64,000 nucleotides of DNA from contig CAJXDP010000002.1 of assembly GCA_913052445.1 (NCBI GenBank), forward strand, positions 62,001 to 126,000, given 5' to 3'. The notes under the pieces are model-generated. The model saw nothing but the letters and a program-made list of their open reading frames with translations, was not told where the DNA came from and did no database searches. This document shows, one piece after another, positions 27,586 through 36,172 of this stretch (positions within the stretch are counted from its first letter, which is position 1; the number at the start of each line of letters is the position of its first letter). The translations under genes and the position numbers were made by a program. The stretch comes from an uncultured Formosa sp. (GTDB lineage Bacteria > Bacteroidota > Bacteroidia > Flavobacteriales > Flavobacteriaceae).

Positions 27586-27825
27586 CTAACCAGCTTTAAC
27601 CAGCTGGCCTCTATTGGGTTTTAGAGCCGATTTAATGAGCGCTAAATGCACTTTATTTGTAATGACAAATGTGTAGTGATAGGAGAGGTTAACAGCTATG
27701 ATATCACACAAATCCAAGTTTATTTTCTCGGACTCAAAAAACTCTAACAAATGAGTTTTAAAGTGAGTAGCAGTGTTCTTACTAGATGGGCCTCTGAAAT
27801 CCCATATAAGTTTAATTTTTTCCAT
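27586..27825 (-). CDS. small conserved-looking protein of unknown function
   Basis: This is a 79-residue soluble protein with mixed alpha/beta character. It starts EKIKLIWDFRGPSSKNTATH and ends IKSALKPNRGQLVK. It has several histidines (THFKTH, SYHYTF) and one cysteine (DLCDI) but no recognised motif. It lies 8 bases from the convergent nitronate monooxygenase stop and 21 bases downstream of the LysE gene on the same strand, so it is probably the last gene of the pyrD-lysE unit. The proper start, sensible codon use and tight packing make it a likely real gene. Confidence 0.6.
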   Translation of the reverse strand: MEKIKLIWDFRGPSSKNTATHFKTHLLEFFESEKINLDLCDIIAVNLSYHYTFVITNKVHLALIKSALKPNRGQLVKAG

Positions 27826-27846
27826 TTATTTTCTATGAATAATCAT

Positions 27847-28470
27847 TTAATTTGTGATTAAAATATAAATGGCGATTATGACGAAAATGACTATTTGAAA
27901 CCATTTAATTATAGATTTAAAACGTTTATTATTTCTCAGAATTGCAGCTACAGATCCTGAGCAAAAGACAAGTAGTGTAAATATCAAAAAGGAGGTTCCC
28001 ATAAATAAGAGACCTAGAACAAAAAACTGAATGGTTAATGACAGGTTTGTACTGAATAAGAAAGCTGGGAAAAAAGCCATAAAAAAAAAGGAAACTTTTG
28101 GATTGATTATATTCATAACAAATCCCCTTTTAAATAATCTAAAAAAAGTAGTCCCATTATCCGATTGTTTATTAATGTCCAATTCTTGTTTTGAATTATA
28201 AGTAGTGTAAGCCAGATACAGCATGTAAAAAGCTCCTGTAAGTTTCAAGGCAAAAAGCAACTTTGGGCTAGACTGTATAAATGATGATAAGCCGAAAGCT
28301 ACAATAGAGGTGTGTAAAATACAGCCCAGAATCAATCCACAAACAATCGCCATTCCTTTGCGTTTGCCATAAGAAATAGTTTGAACAAGAACAAATACAT
28401 TATCTGGACCAGGAGAGAGTGCTAGGGTTGTTGTGGCAAGGGTAAATGAAACTAAAATTTCTATATTCAA
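27847..28470 (-). CDS. LysE/RhtB family amino-acid exporter, TTG start
   Basis: This is a 207-residue inner-membrane protein with about six hydrophobic segments. The family signature ALSPGPDNVFVLVQTISYG is at the N-terminus, followed by GMAIVCGLILG and GFVMNIINPKVSFFFMAFFP. It should export amino acids such as lysine, threonine or homoserine lactone-like compounds. There is no ATG at the N-terminus; TTG at 28470 lies 6 bases after the pyrD stop, which fits translational coupling. An in-frame stop just upstream (that of pyrD) excludes a longer product. Confidence 0.9.
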   Translation of the reverse strand: MNIEILVSFTLATTTLALSPGPDNVFVLVQTISYGKRKGMAIVCGLILGCILHTSIVAFGLSSFIQSSPKLLFALKLTGAFYMLYLAYTTYNSKQELDINKQSDNGTTFFRLFKRGFVMNIINPKVSFFFMAFFPAFLFSTNLSLTIQFFVLGLLFMGTSFLIFTLLVFCSGSVAAILRNNKRFKSIIKWFQIVIFVIIAIYILITN

Positions 28471-28476
28471 AATTAA

Positions 28477-29520
28477 TTATGAATTAAACGAGGACTTCAA
28501 TACTGCTTTGTTAATTCGCTTTACTAGAGCAGGACCTTCATAAATAAAGCCTGTATAAATCTGTACCAAATCTGCCCCAGCACTTAATTTATCCAAGGCA
28601 TCTTTTTCAGAATGAATTCCCCCTACTCCAATAATTGGAAATGCTTTTTGACTGTTATCAGAAAGATACTTGATGACTTGAGTACTTTTGCTTGTGATCG
28701 GCTGTCCGCTAACCCCCCCATTCCCAATGGATCTTAGAGTAGTAGCATCTGCTTTCAAATTTTCTCTTGACACTGATGTATTGGAGGCAATAACTCCTTC
28801 AATTTTAGTCGCCTTAACAAGTGATATGATTTCATCTAACTGTGTATTATTTAAATCTGGAGCTATTTTGAGTAGAACAGGCTTAGAGACTTTAAAAGTG
28901 GTATTTAATGATTGAACGGCATTTATTAATTCTTCTAAATAGTCTTTATCATTTAATTTTACATGACTCCCTACATTGGGACAACTTACATTTAAGACAA
29001 AATAATCCACATAAGGATGTAAGGCTTTAAAACACTCTAAATAATCGTCTGTATATGATTCTGGAGTTGTTTGGGTATTTTTACCAATATTACCGCCTAT
29101 TATGATTTGTTTTTTATTTTTTTTCAACTGCGTTATTGCTGCTTCAAGGCCCGCATTATTAAACCCCATTCTGTTGATGATTGCTTTATCATCTTGCAAT
29201 CTAAATAAACGTTTTTTTGGATTACCTTCTTGGGCTTTAGGAGTGACCGTACCTATTTCAATAAAACCAAACCCAAAATTTGCAAGTTCATTATATAGCA
29301 CTGCATTCTTATCAAATCCAGCTGCCAAGCCAACAGGGTTCTTAAAACGTAATCCAAATAAATTACGTTCAAGCTTAGGATGATTTATCTGAAAAAGAGA
29401 CTTGATTAGGGCAGGGACAAAAGGAATTTTAAATATCAATTTGATGGCGTCAAAAGTAAAATAATGAACAGCTTCGGGATCAAATTTAAAAAGGATTTTA
29501 CGGATAATGCACTTGTACAT
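28477..29520 (-). CDS. pyrD: dihydroorotate dehydrogenase, class 2-type
   Basis: The 347 residues are of class 2 (quinone-dependent, membrane-associated) length, with the N-terminal helical extension ([20 protein letters not shown]) that binds quinone. The FMN barrel shows [51 protein letters not shown] and [19 protein letters not shown]. The active-site strand reads [13 protein letters not shown], placing Cys where E. coli PyrD has the catalytic Ser175, as in class 1 enzymes. It makes orotate in pyrimidine synthesis. It heads a unit with lysE and a small unknown gene and is divergent from pepT. Confidence 0.95.
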   Translation of the reverse strand: MYKCIIRKILFKFDPEAVHYFTFDAIKLIFKIPFVPALIKSLFQINHPKLERNLFGLRFKNPVGLAAGFDKNAVLYNELANFGFGFIEIGTVTPKAQEGNPKKRLFRLQDDKAIINRMGFNNAGLEAAITQLKKNKKQIIIGGNIGKNTQTTPESYTDDYLECFKALHPYVDYFVLNVSCPNVGSHVKLNDKDYLEELINAVQSLNTTFKVSKPVLLKIAPDLNNTQLDEIISLVKATKIEGVIASNTSVSRENLKADATTLRSIGNGGVSGQPITSKSTQVIKYLSDNSQKAFPIIGVGGIHSEKDALDKLSAGADLVQIYTGFIYEGPALVKRINKAVLKSSFNS

Positions 29521-29585
29521 GAAGCATATTTTAAATACAAAAATACGCTAAATGATTAAACAAAAAAAGAAACTCTAAAGAACTC

Positions 29586-29616
29586 TTGGCACTTTAGAAG
29601 GGGTTAATTATTTTTG
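29586..29616 (+). promoter_or_regulatory. pepT promoter (TTG-N20-TATTTTTG)
   Basis: A -33 TTG (29586-29588), a 20-base spacer and a -7 TATTTTTG (29609-29616) match the Bacteroidetes vegetative promoter. The ATG follows 16 bases later at 29633. Confidence 0.6.
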
Positions 29617-29632
29617 GAAAAAGAAAAATTAA

Positions 29633-30874
29633 ATGTTAGACAAAAAACATATTCTGAATCGTTTTATTAGCTATGTAAAAATAGATACCGAAAGCGACCC
29701 GAAATCTACTTCAACGCCCAGTACAATAAAGCAATGGGATCTCGCTAACAAACTGGCAGAAGAATTAAAAGCAATTGGAATGCAGGACGTAAGTATTGAT
29801 AAGAATGCGTATATCATTGCCACCCTACCCTCAAACATAACACATAAGGTCCCAACTATTGGATTTATATCTCACTTTGACACCTCTCCAGATTTTACAG
29901 CTACAAATGTAAAGCCTAAAATAGTTGAAAATTACGATGGCTCTGTAATCATACTAAATAAGGAAGAAAACATTGTTTTATCTCCTAATTATTTCGAAGA
30001 TTTATTATTATACAAAGGGCAAACTTTAATTACTACTGATGGCACTACCCTTTTGGGGGCAGACGACAAAGCCGGAGTTTGTGAAATTGTGAGTGCTATG
30101 GAATACCTTATTCAGCATCCAGAAATAAAACACGGTCCTATTAAGGTTGGATTCACCCCCGATGAAGAAATCGGCCGTGGTGCTCATAAATTTGATGTTG
30201 AGAAATTTGGAGCTGATTGGGCATATACAATGGATGGAAGTCAGATTGGAGAGTTAGAGTACGAAAACTTTAATGCTGCTAGTGCCTTGGTTAAAGTAAA
30301 TGGTAAAATTGTACACCCAGGCTATGCTAAAGGAAAAATGATTAACTCAATGTACTATGCATCTCAATTCATTGAAACACTACCAAAAAATGAAACCCCG
30401 GAAAAAACAGAAGGCTATGAAGGGTTTTATCACCTGCATAGTATGGAGGGAAAAGTCGAAAATACTGAATTAAATTATATCATAAGAGACCATGATCGAA
30501 ATAAATTTGAAGCGAGAAAGCTACAACTTATAGACTTAGTTAAATCCTTAAATAAAGACATTGGCCATACTATATTTGAAATTGAAATCAAAGACCAGTA
30601 TTATAATATGAAAGAAATGGTGGTGCCAGTAATGCATATTGTTGATATTGCAGAAGCTGCTATGAAAGAATTAAATATAAAGCCACTCATTAAGCCGATA
30701 CGAGGGGGTACTGATGGATCCCAATTAAGTTTCATGGGACTACCTTGCCCTAATATATTTGCTGGGGGGCATAACTTCCATGGGCGCTATGAATATGTCC
30801 CTCTAGAAAGTATCCTAAGTGCTACGGAGGTAATTTGTAAAATTGCGGAGTTGACACAAAAACGTTACTCATAA
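29633..30874 (+). CDS. pepT: peptidase T (tripeptide aminopeptidase)
   Basis: This is a 413-residue M20-family di-zinc peptidase. Readable metal and catalytic elements are [14 protein letters not shown] (His and catalytic Asp), [19 protein letters not shown] (bridging Asp), [19 protein letters not shown] (catalytic Glu pair), [19 protein letters not shown], and a late [15 protein letters not shown] histidine. It removes N-terminal residues from tripeptides in the cytoplasm. Length is normal for PepT. It is monocistronic, with its own promoter and a perfect terminator whose A tract overlaps its stop codon. Confidence 0.97.
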   Translation: MLDKKHILNRFISYVKIDTESDPKSTSTPSTIKQWDLANKLAEELKAIGMQDVSIDKNAYIIATLPSNITHKVPTIGFISHFDTSPDFTATNVKPKIVENYDGSVIILNKEENIVLSPNYFEDLLLYKGQTLITTDGTTLLGADDKAGVCEIVSAMEYLIQHPEIKHGPIKVGFTPDEEIGRGAHKFDVEKFGADWAYTMDGSQIGELEYENFNAASALVKVNGKIVHPGYAKGKMINSMYYASQFIETLPKNETPEKTEGYEGFYHLHSMEGKVENTELNYIIRDHDRNKFEARKLQLIDLVKSLNKDIGHTIFEIEIKDQYYNMKEMVVPVMHIVDIAEAAMKELNIKPLIKPIRGGTDGSQLSFMGLPCPNIFAGGHNFHGRYEYVPLESILSATEVICKIAELTQKRYS

Positions 30875-30903
30875 AAAAAGCCGCAATTTAAGCGGCTTTT
30901 TTT
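30873..30903. terminator. bidirectional rho-independent terminator (pepT / yajC)
   Basis: A perfect 12-base stem (A7 GCCGC at 30873-30884 with GCGGC T7 at 30892-30903) encloses a 7-base loop. It lies between convergent pepT and yajC and is symmetrical, so it should stop transcription from both sides. Confidence 0.92.
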
Positions 30904-30907
30904 ATTG

Positions 30908-31195
30908 TTATTTAACTGAGTTCGAATTTAGTTTTTGACTCATTTCCATCGAAATGGCAGAACGGTCAAATTTAATTTTACCAGCTAATGTTTCAATGAC
31001 ACAAGAATTATCTTTGTCATTTAACTCAGCAATCTTTCCGTGCATTCCACTTTTCGTGATTACCTTATTCCCTCTTTTAAGTTCTGCAGCAAATATCTTT
31101 TCTTTTTTGGCGCGCTTCATTTGAGGAGCTAACATAAAAAAATAGAAAACTACAAGTAATAAAATAATCGGAGCAAATTGACTAATAGATTCCAT
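30908..31195 (-). CDS. yajC: preprotein translocase subunit YajC
   Basis: The 95 residues have one N-terminal membrane helix (FAPIILLLVVFYFFMLAPQMKRAKKEK, residues about 7-33), then a small beta domain with AELKRGNKVITKSGMHGKIAEL, the YajC hallmark. It associates with SecDF in the inner membrane. In Bacteroidetes it is regularly downstream of a DUF1573 gene and nusB, exactly as here, with 14 bases separating it from DUF1573. Confidence 0.95.
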   Translation of the reverse strand: MESISQFAPIILLLVVFYFFMLAPQMKRAKKEKIFAAELKRGNKVITKSGMHGKIAELNDKDNSCVIETLAGKIKFDRSAISMEMSQKLNSNSVK

Positions 31196-31209
31196 ATATT
31201 GGAGTTAAA

Positions 31210-31680
31210 TTATTGTTTTTTGATAGTTGCGTTAGGGTCTGGGGTAATGAAGGCCGATATTCTTACTTGTTCTCTTCCTTTTTCTGTGTTAGTTGTCAAT
31301 GTAATAGTCTTAGAAGTCTTATTCGCTCCTTTTCCATTAAACTTAACGCTAAATTGTGATGATGCTCCTGGCATTAAGGGTTCTTTACTCCAGCCCTGAG
31401 GAACTGTACAACCACATGTGCTTTTAATATCAGTAACAACTAGAGGAGATTTTCCTGTATTTGAGTAAGAAAATGTAGTTTCTACAGGAGTTCCATTCAT
31501 TATTTGTCCGAAATCATGCTCCGTTTTATCAAAAGAGATATTTGGAAAAATAATTGCTTGTGAATCTCTCTCAGCTGCCTTAGTTACATTTTCTTGGTTT
31601 ATTTTTTCAGCAGCATTCTCTTTGCAAGAAATAAAGAAAACTAGACTTGCTATTGTTAATGATAAAAATAATCTTTTCAT
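31210..31680 (-). CDS. DUF1573 lipoprotein
   Basis: The 156 residues have a lipoprotein signal (LVFFISCKENAAEK) and one DUF1573 Ig-like domain: FDKTEHDFGQIMNGTPVETTF, YSNTGKSPLVVTDIKSTCGC, TVPQGWSKEPLMPG and KTITLTTNTEKG. DUF1573 is widespread in Bacteroidetes envelope proteins and its function is unknown. It sits in the nusB-DUF1573-yajC cluster, with 60 bases to nusB. Confidence 0.93.
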   Translation of the reverse strand: MKRLFLSLTIASLVFFISCKENAAEKINQENVTKAAERDSQAIIFPNISFDKTEHDFGQIMNGTPVETTFSYSNTGKSPLVVTDIKSTCGCTVPQGWSKEPLMPGASSQFSVKFNGKGANKTSKTITLTTNTEKGREQVRISAFITPDPNATIKKQ

Positions 31681-31740
31681 AAGTTAGAATTTTAATTAAT
31701 TTGATTTTAAAAAAATGAATGGATAAAAGTAACTAAAAAT

Positions 31741-32682
31741 TTACATTAATCCACGTCCTATTTTGTTTAAGGTATCTTTTTCGTTGTACTCTTTGACGAT
31801 TTTGTCTAAAACTCCGTTTATAAAAACATTACTTTTCGGAGTTGAATACTCCTTAGCTATTTCAATATATTCATTAATTGATACTTTGGTTGGAATTGAG
31901 GGAAATTGTTGAAATTCACAAATTGCCATTTGAAGTAATACAAAATCAATATCAGCAATACGATCCTTATCCCAGTTTTGTGTTTTCAAGCTAATTTCTT
32001 CAGAATATGTATCCATATTATGGACTGTATTTCTTAATAGTTCAACTCCAAACAATTTATCCTCCTCATCTTTGAATAAACGAGGTGTAAAATAATCATC
32101 AGAATTTTTTTCTTTAGCTTTATTTAAAAGCTTAACCAAAGCTGTATTTACTACTGGCAAGTCATCTAACCACGTTAAGTGTCTGTCTTCTAAATAATTG
32201 TATAATTTTTCATTGGGTGCTATAACTTGCTTAAAAAGTTCCACGATAAATTGTCTTTGATTATTAAAAGAAGACTTAGAGTTCATGTAGGCTAAATAAA
32301 TATCACTTACTAGTATAGACCTAAATATGACTTCTACATACTCATTATCTAATTCCCAATTTTGAATTTCATAGCGTTGAAAAGCATTTTTCAAAGACTC
32401 GCTTTCAGAAATCTGAACTAAAATTGAATTTTGAATAAACTTCATGTTTGGGTTTAAATCTTCAGAAGTTAGTAGATGTTTTTGTTGAGCTTTTTCTTGT
32501 TGATCTTTAGCCTTATCATGTACTTTAATAAGCAAAGAAAGTATTAGTAAGTATAGTGAATACATACTATCCATACTATAAACAAGAAATTTTTCCTCAG
32601 AGACCAAGTTGAGTTTATCTGATCTTTTGAGAGCATAAATAACTTGCATTACTTTAGTTCGAATATGTCTTCTATTCAGCAT
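31741..32682 (-). CDS. nusB: transcription antitermination factor NusB, long Bacteroidetes form
   Basis: The 313 residues consist of an N-terminal region starting NRRHIRTKVMQVIYALKRSD, a long helical insertion (about 40-180), and a canonical NusB C-terminus: NWDKDRIADIDFVLLQMAICE, FPSIPTKVSINEYIEIAKEYST and KSNVFINGVLDKIVKEYN. Typical NusB is about 140 residues; the doubled length is usual in Bacteroidetes. NusB binds boxA RNA with S10 and supports rRNA transcription antitermination. A possible -7 element (CAAAAATA on the plus strand, 32763-32770) lies 81 bases upstream. Confidence 0.93.
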   Translation of the reverse strand: MLNRRHIRTKVMQVIYALKRSDKLNLVSEEKFLVYSMDSMYSLYLLILSLLIKVHDKAKDQQEKAQQKHLLTSEDLNPNMKFIQNSILVQISESESLKNAFQRYEIQNWELDNEYVEVIFRSILVSDIYLAYMNSKSSFNNQRQFIVELFKQVIAPNEKLYNYLEDRHLTWLDDLPVVNTALVKLLNKAKEKNSDDYFTPRLFKDEEDKLFGVELLRNTVHNMDTYSEEISLKTQNWDKDRIADIDFVLLQMAICEFQQFPSIPTKVSINEYIEIAKEYSTPKSNVFINGVLDKIVKEYNEKDTLNKIGRGLM

Positions 32683-32888
32683 TGTATAAAGAACTTATTT
32701 GTTTGAGATCAAAGCCATGAGCTTTTTTGTATGTTATCTTACTATTTAAATAAACAACATGACAAAAATAGTATTATTTTGCTTCTAAAGATTTAAAAAA
32801 TAGTTTTTTTACACAATGTCATCTTTCACTAAAACTACTATATTTACACGTGAGGTCTAAGCCTCCTTAGAATGGCACAATCTAACCA

Positions 32889-34637
32889 ATGAAAGAACTT
32901 CAATATCTTAACAAATATTTTTTCAAGTATCGCTTTAAAATCATCTTGGGGGTTCTAATTACGATTGGTTCAAAGATGTTCGCATTATTCACGCCACAAC
33001 TTATTGGAAAGTCAATCACTTTAATTTCTAATCAAATCAAAGACCCAACAAGTACTGATGTTTTTAGAAATCAAATAAGTTTATATATACTTTATATTGT
33101 AGTAGCCGCCATTGCAACCGGGGTATTTACCTTTTTGATGCGTCAAACTATAATTAACGTGTCCCGTCATGTTGAGTTTGATTTGAAAAATGAAGTTTAT
33201 AATCACTACCAAAAGCTTTCAATTGCTTTTTATAAACAAAACCGTACAGGGGATCTTATGAGTCGAATAAGCGAAGACGTTAGCAAAGTACGAATGTATA
33301 TCGGACCAGCTGTAATGTATACCATCAACACATTGACTCTTTTTATTGTTGCTCTGTTATATATGTACAACCAATCTCCATCACTTACACTCTATACTAT
33401 TTTACCTCTTCCTTTTTTATCAATATCCATTTATTTCTTAAGTAAATTAATTCATAGACAAAGTACAATTGTTCAAACACATTTATCGACTATATCCTCT
33501 TCAACTCAAGAGTTTTTTAGTGGTATTTGGATTACAAAAGCTTATGCTCTAGAGACAAAAACTGAAGAGAAATTTTTAGATTTGGCAAATGATCAACGAA
33601 AAAAACGATTGGATTTATCTAAAATACAAGCGTTTTTTCATCCTTTAATGTTATTGCTAATAGGAATAAGTAACATAATCGTTATTTATGTAGGAGGCAA
33701 ACAATATATGAACGGGGAGATTGAAAACCTAGGTACCATAGCAGAGTTTATAATTTATGTTAATATGCTTACTTGGCCTGTTGCTTCTATTGGGTGGGTT
33801 ACTTCCTTAATCCAAGAAGCTGATGCATCTCAAAAAAGAATTAATGAGTTCTTGAAACAGACACCAACAATAGTAAATAGGACTGAAGTAGAGTCTAATA
33901 TTGAAGGATCCATCACTTTTAAAAATGTGTATTTTACTTATGAAGATACTAATATTGAAGCTTTGAAAGGGATTAGTTTTAAAGTTAAAAAAGGACAAAC
34001 ATTAGCTATTATTGGAAATACAGGGTCAGGAAAATCAACTATTCTTGAGCTGATTGGACGTTTACATGATATTAAAAAAGGACAGATAGAAGTTGATGAT
34101 AATCCAATTAAAAACCTAAATCTAAATAGTCTTAGATCAAGTATTGGCTTTGTACCTCAAGATCCGTTTTTGTTTTCTGACAGTTTAATGAACAATATAA
34201 AATTTGGAGTAAACAAAGCAACCGATAAACAGGTTACCGAAGCTTCTAAGATGGCAGCGGTACACGACAATATTATTAATTTTAAAGACGGGTATAACAC
34301 TGTTTTAGGGGAACGTGGCATTACACTTTCTGGAGGGCAAAAACAAAGAGTATCTATAGCAAGAGCTTTTATAAAGAATCCACAGATACTTTTGTTAGAT
34401 GACTGTCTTTCAGCAATTGACACAGAGACTGAAGAACAGATTCTCAACAATATAAAATTAGTAACTAAGGGTAAAACTACTATCATCGTTAGCCATAGAA
34501 TTTCATCGGCAAAAAACGCAGATAAAATAGTAGTTTTAAACAATGGAATCATTATCCAACAGGGATCTCACGAAGAACTTATTATTGTAGAAGGTTATTA
34601 CAAAGATCTTTATCAAAGTCAACTAAGAGAAGTTTAA
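32889..34637 (+). CDS. ABC exporter, fused permease and ATPase (MsbA/BmrA-like)
   Basis: This is a 582-residue half-transporter with six predicted membrane helices (about 15-315; FYKQNRTGDLMSRISEDVSKV is the coupling region), then an ATPase domain. The Walker A is GNTGSGKST, the Q-loop FVPQDPFLFS, the signature ITLSGGQKQR, the Walker B ILLLDDCLSAID, and the H-loop VSHR. It would act as a dimer exporting lipids, peptides or drugs. It lies alone between divergent nusB and the DUF3276 gene. The leader contains a short GAGG/CCTC hairpin (about 32851-32865) of unknown meaning. Confidence 0.95.
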   Translation: MKELQYLNKYFFKYRFKIILGVLITIGSKMFALFTPQLIGKSITLISNQIKDPTSTDVFRNQISLYILYIVVAAIATGVFTFLMRQTIINVSRHVEFDLKNEVYNHYQKLSIAFYKQNRTGDLMSRISEDVSKVRMYIGPAVMYTINTLTLFIVALLYMYNQSPSLTLYTILPLPFLSISIYFLSKLIHRQSTIVQTHLSTISSSTQEFFSGIWITKAYALETKTEEKFLDLANDQRKKRLDLSKIQAFFHPLMLLLIGISNIIVIYVGGKQYMNGEIENLGTIAEFIIYVNMLTWPVASIGWVTSLIQEADASQKRINEFLKQTPTIVNRTEVESNIEGSITFKNVYFTYEDTNIEALKGISFKVKKGQTLAIIGNTGSGKSTILELIGRLHDIKKGQIEVDDNPIKNLNLNSLRSSIGFVPQDPFLFSDSLMNNIKFGVNKATDKQVTEASKMAAVHDNIINFKDGYNTVLGERGITLSGGQKQRVSIARAFIKNPQILLLDDCLSAIDTETEEQILNNIKLVTKGKTTIIVSHRISSAKNADKIVVLNNGIIIQQGSHEELIIVEGYYKDLYQSQLREV

Positions 34638-34745
34638 ATTATAGAAAATAAATACGCTAATAAGTTGGAGTCCTAATTTATTTTTTAGACTTTTGATTTA
34701 TTAGAATGTTATTATTTAAACTTCTTTAAATTTAATAATACAATT

Positions 34746-35105
34746 ATGGAGCAAGAAGAAATATATTCAAAAGTTTTAAGAGCTGGAAGAAGAACCTATT
34801 TTTTTGATGTAAGGTCAACAAAAGCTGGTGACTATTATTTAACGGTTACAGAAAGTAAAAAATTCACTAACGACGATGGGTCTTTTCACTACAAGAAACA
34901 TAAAATATACCTCTACAAAGAAGATTTCACGGAGTTCAATGCTATATTAATCGAAATGACAGATTATATAATTAAAGAAAAAGGTCAAGAAGTTATTAGC
35001 GATCGACATCAAAAGGACTACGTAAAAGAAGAGTTTCAACACGAAGAATCTAAGGAGAAGCCCTCATCTGACAGCTTTGTAGATGTTAATTTTGATGATA
35101 TTTAG
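34746..35105 (+). CDS. DUF3276 / PUR-alpha-like nucleic-acid-binding protein
   Basis: The 119 residues start EQEEIYSKVLRAGRRTYFFD, then VRSTKAGDYYLTVTESKKF and HYKKHKIYLYKEDFTEF, all typical of DUF3276. This is the single-repeat PUR domain of Bacteroidetes and spirochaetes that dimerises and binds ssDNA or RNA in characterised relatives. The C-terminal 30 residues are an acidic, Glu/Asp/Ser-rich tail. It is probably monocistronic. Confidence 0.93.
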   Translation: MEQEEIYSKVLRAGRRTYFFDVRSTKAGDYYLTVTESKKFTNDDGSFHYKKHKIYLYKEDFTEFNAILIEMTDYIIKEKGQEVISDRHQKDYVKEEFQHEESKEKPSSDSFVDVNFDDI

Positions 35106-35152
35106 TAGTTTAAATACAAAAGTTAAATCAGGACTTAAAAACTAAGTAATGT

Positions 35153-35488
35153 TTAACGTACAGGAGTCCCGTTAGGCACACTTACTTCTGGCGATAATAA
35201 AACAACTTTGAAATTTTTCACTGCACCCAAAACTAAGCATTCGCTTACAAAATTGGCTATCTGTTTATTCGAAAAATTAACATTAGCTATAATCTGTCTC
35301 TCTAATAGGTCATTTTTTGAATATAGAGATGTAATCTGTGCTGAAGACTTTTTTGTTCCTAAATCTCCAAAATCTATCGTTAATATATAGGCAGGTTTGT
35401 GAGCTCTTTCATGTTCAAGAACATCTATTATAGTGCCTATTCTTAAATCAATTTTAGAGAAGTCGTCAAACGAAATTATAGGATTCAT
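35153..35488 (-). CDS. tRNA-binding domain protein, CsaA-like
   Basis: The 111 residues form a single OB-fold tRNA-binding domain: ISFDDFSKIDLRIGTIIDVLEHERA, PAYILTIDFGDLGTKKSSAQIT, and a C-terminal VVLLSPEVSVPNGTPV. This matches CsaA, a dimeric protein related to the C-terminal domain of methionyl-tRNA synthetase that binds tRNA and was proposed to have export-chaperone activity. It is convergent with the DUF3276 gene. Confidence 0.92.
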   Translation of the reverse strand: MNPIISFDDFSKIDLRIGTIIDVLEHERAHKPAYILTIDFGDLGTKKSSAQITSLYSKNDLLERQIIANVNFSNKQIANFVSECLVLGAVKNFKVVLLSPEVSVPNGTPVR

Positions 35489-35582
35489 ATTTATTTCATA
35501 AATTTAACTCAAGATATAAATTTCTCAGTACTTAATAAACGAATAAATAAGATTTTTCGTCCCTTTAATATTTTTCATCAAA

Positions 35583-36143
35583 ATGGCTAAAACCTCTTCA
35601 AACATGCTTCCATTAGGAACTCAAGCACCAAATTTTAAATTATGGGATGCTGTTTCAAATTCCATAAAATCATTAAATAAACTAAAAGGACCTAATGGCA
35701 CTATAGTTATGTTTATATGCAATCATTGTCCATATGTCATTCATATTAATGAAGCATTAGTTAAGCTAGCAGATGAGCTAAAAACAAAAGGAATTGAATT
35801 TATTGCTATATCTAGCAATGATGCAGAACAGTACCCACAAGATGGACCCAGATATATGGAAATTCATGCACTAAAAATGAAGTATTCATTTCCATATCTG
35901 TATGACAAAACACAAGAGATTGCCAAAGTATATAACGCTGCATGCACTCCTGATTTTTATTTATTTAATTCAGACCTAAAGCTAATTTACAGAGGACAAT
36001 TTGATGACTCACGCCCGGGAAATGGCCTCATCCCGGATGGAATTGATCTTAGACACGCGGTAAATTGTTTGATAAAAAAGAAAGATAATACACGAATCCA
36101 AAAGCCAAGTGTTGGATGTGGCATAAAGTGGTTAATTAGCTAA
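35583..36143 (+). CDS. thioredoxin-fold protein (AhpC/TSA-like redoxin)
   Basis: The 186 residues have no signal peptide: LGTQAPNFKLWDAVSNS, then GTIVMFICNHCPYVIHINEALVKL with a CNHC redox centre, GIEFIAISSNDAEQYPQDG, FPYLYDKTQEIAKVYNAACTPDFYLF (cis-Pro loop with TPD), and LIYRGQFDDSRPGNG. This group has the peroxiredoxin-like fold but a thioredoxin-like CxxC, and is common in Bacteroidetes without a defined substrate. It is likely cytoplasmic. Confidence 0.9.
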   Translation: MAKTSSNMLPLGTQAPNFKLWDAVSNSIKSLNKLKGPNGTIVMFICNHCPYVIHINEALVKLADELKTKGIEFIAISSNDAEQYPQDGPRYMEIHALKMKYSFPYLYDKTQEIAKVYNAACTPDFYLFNSDLKLIYRGQFDDSRPGNGLIPDGIDLRHAVNCLIKKKDNTRIQKPSVGCGIKWLIS

Positions 36144-36172
36144 CTAGTCTAGGGTTTCTTAAAAAAAGATAA

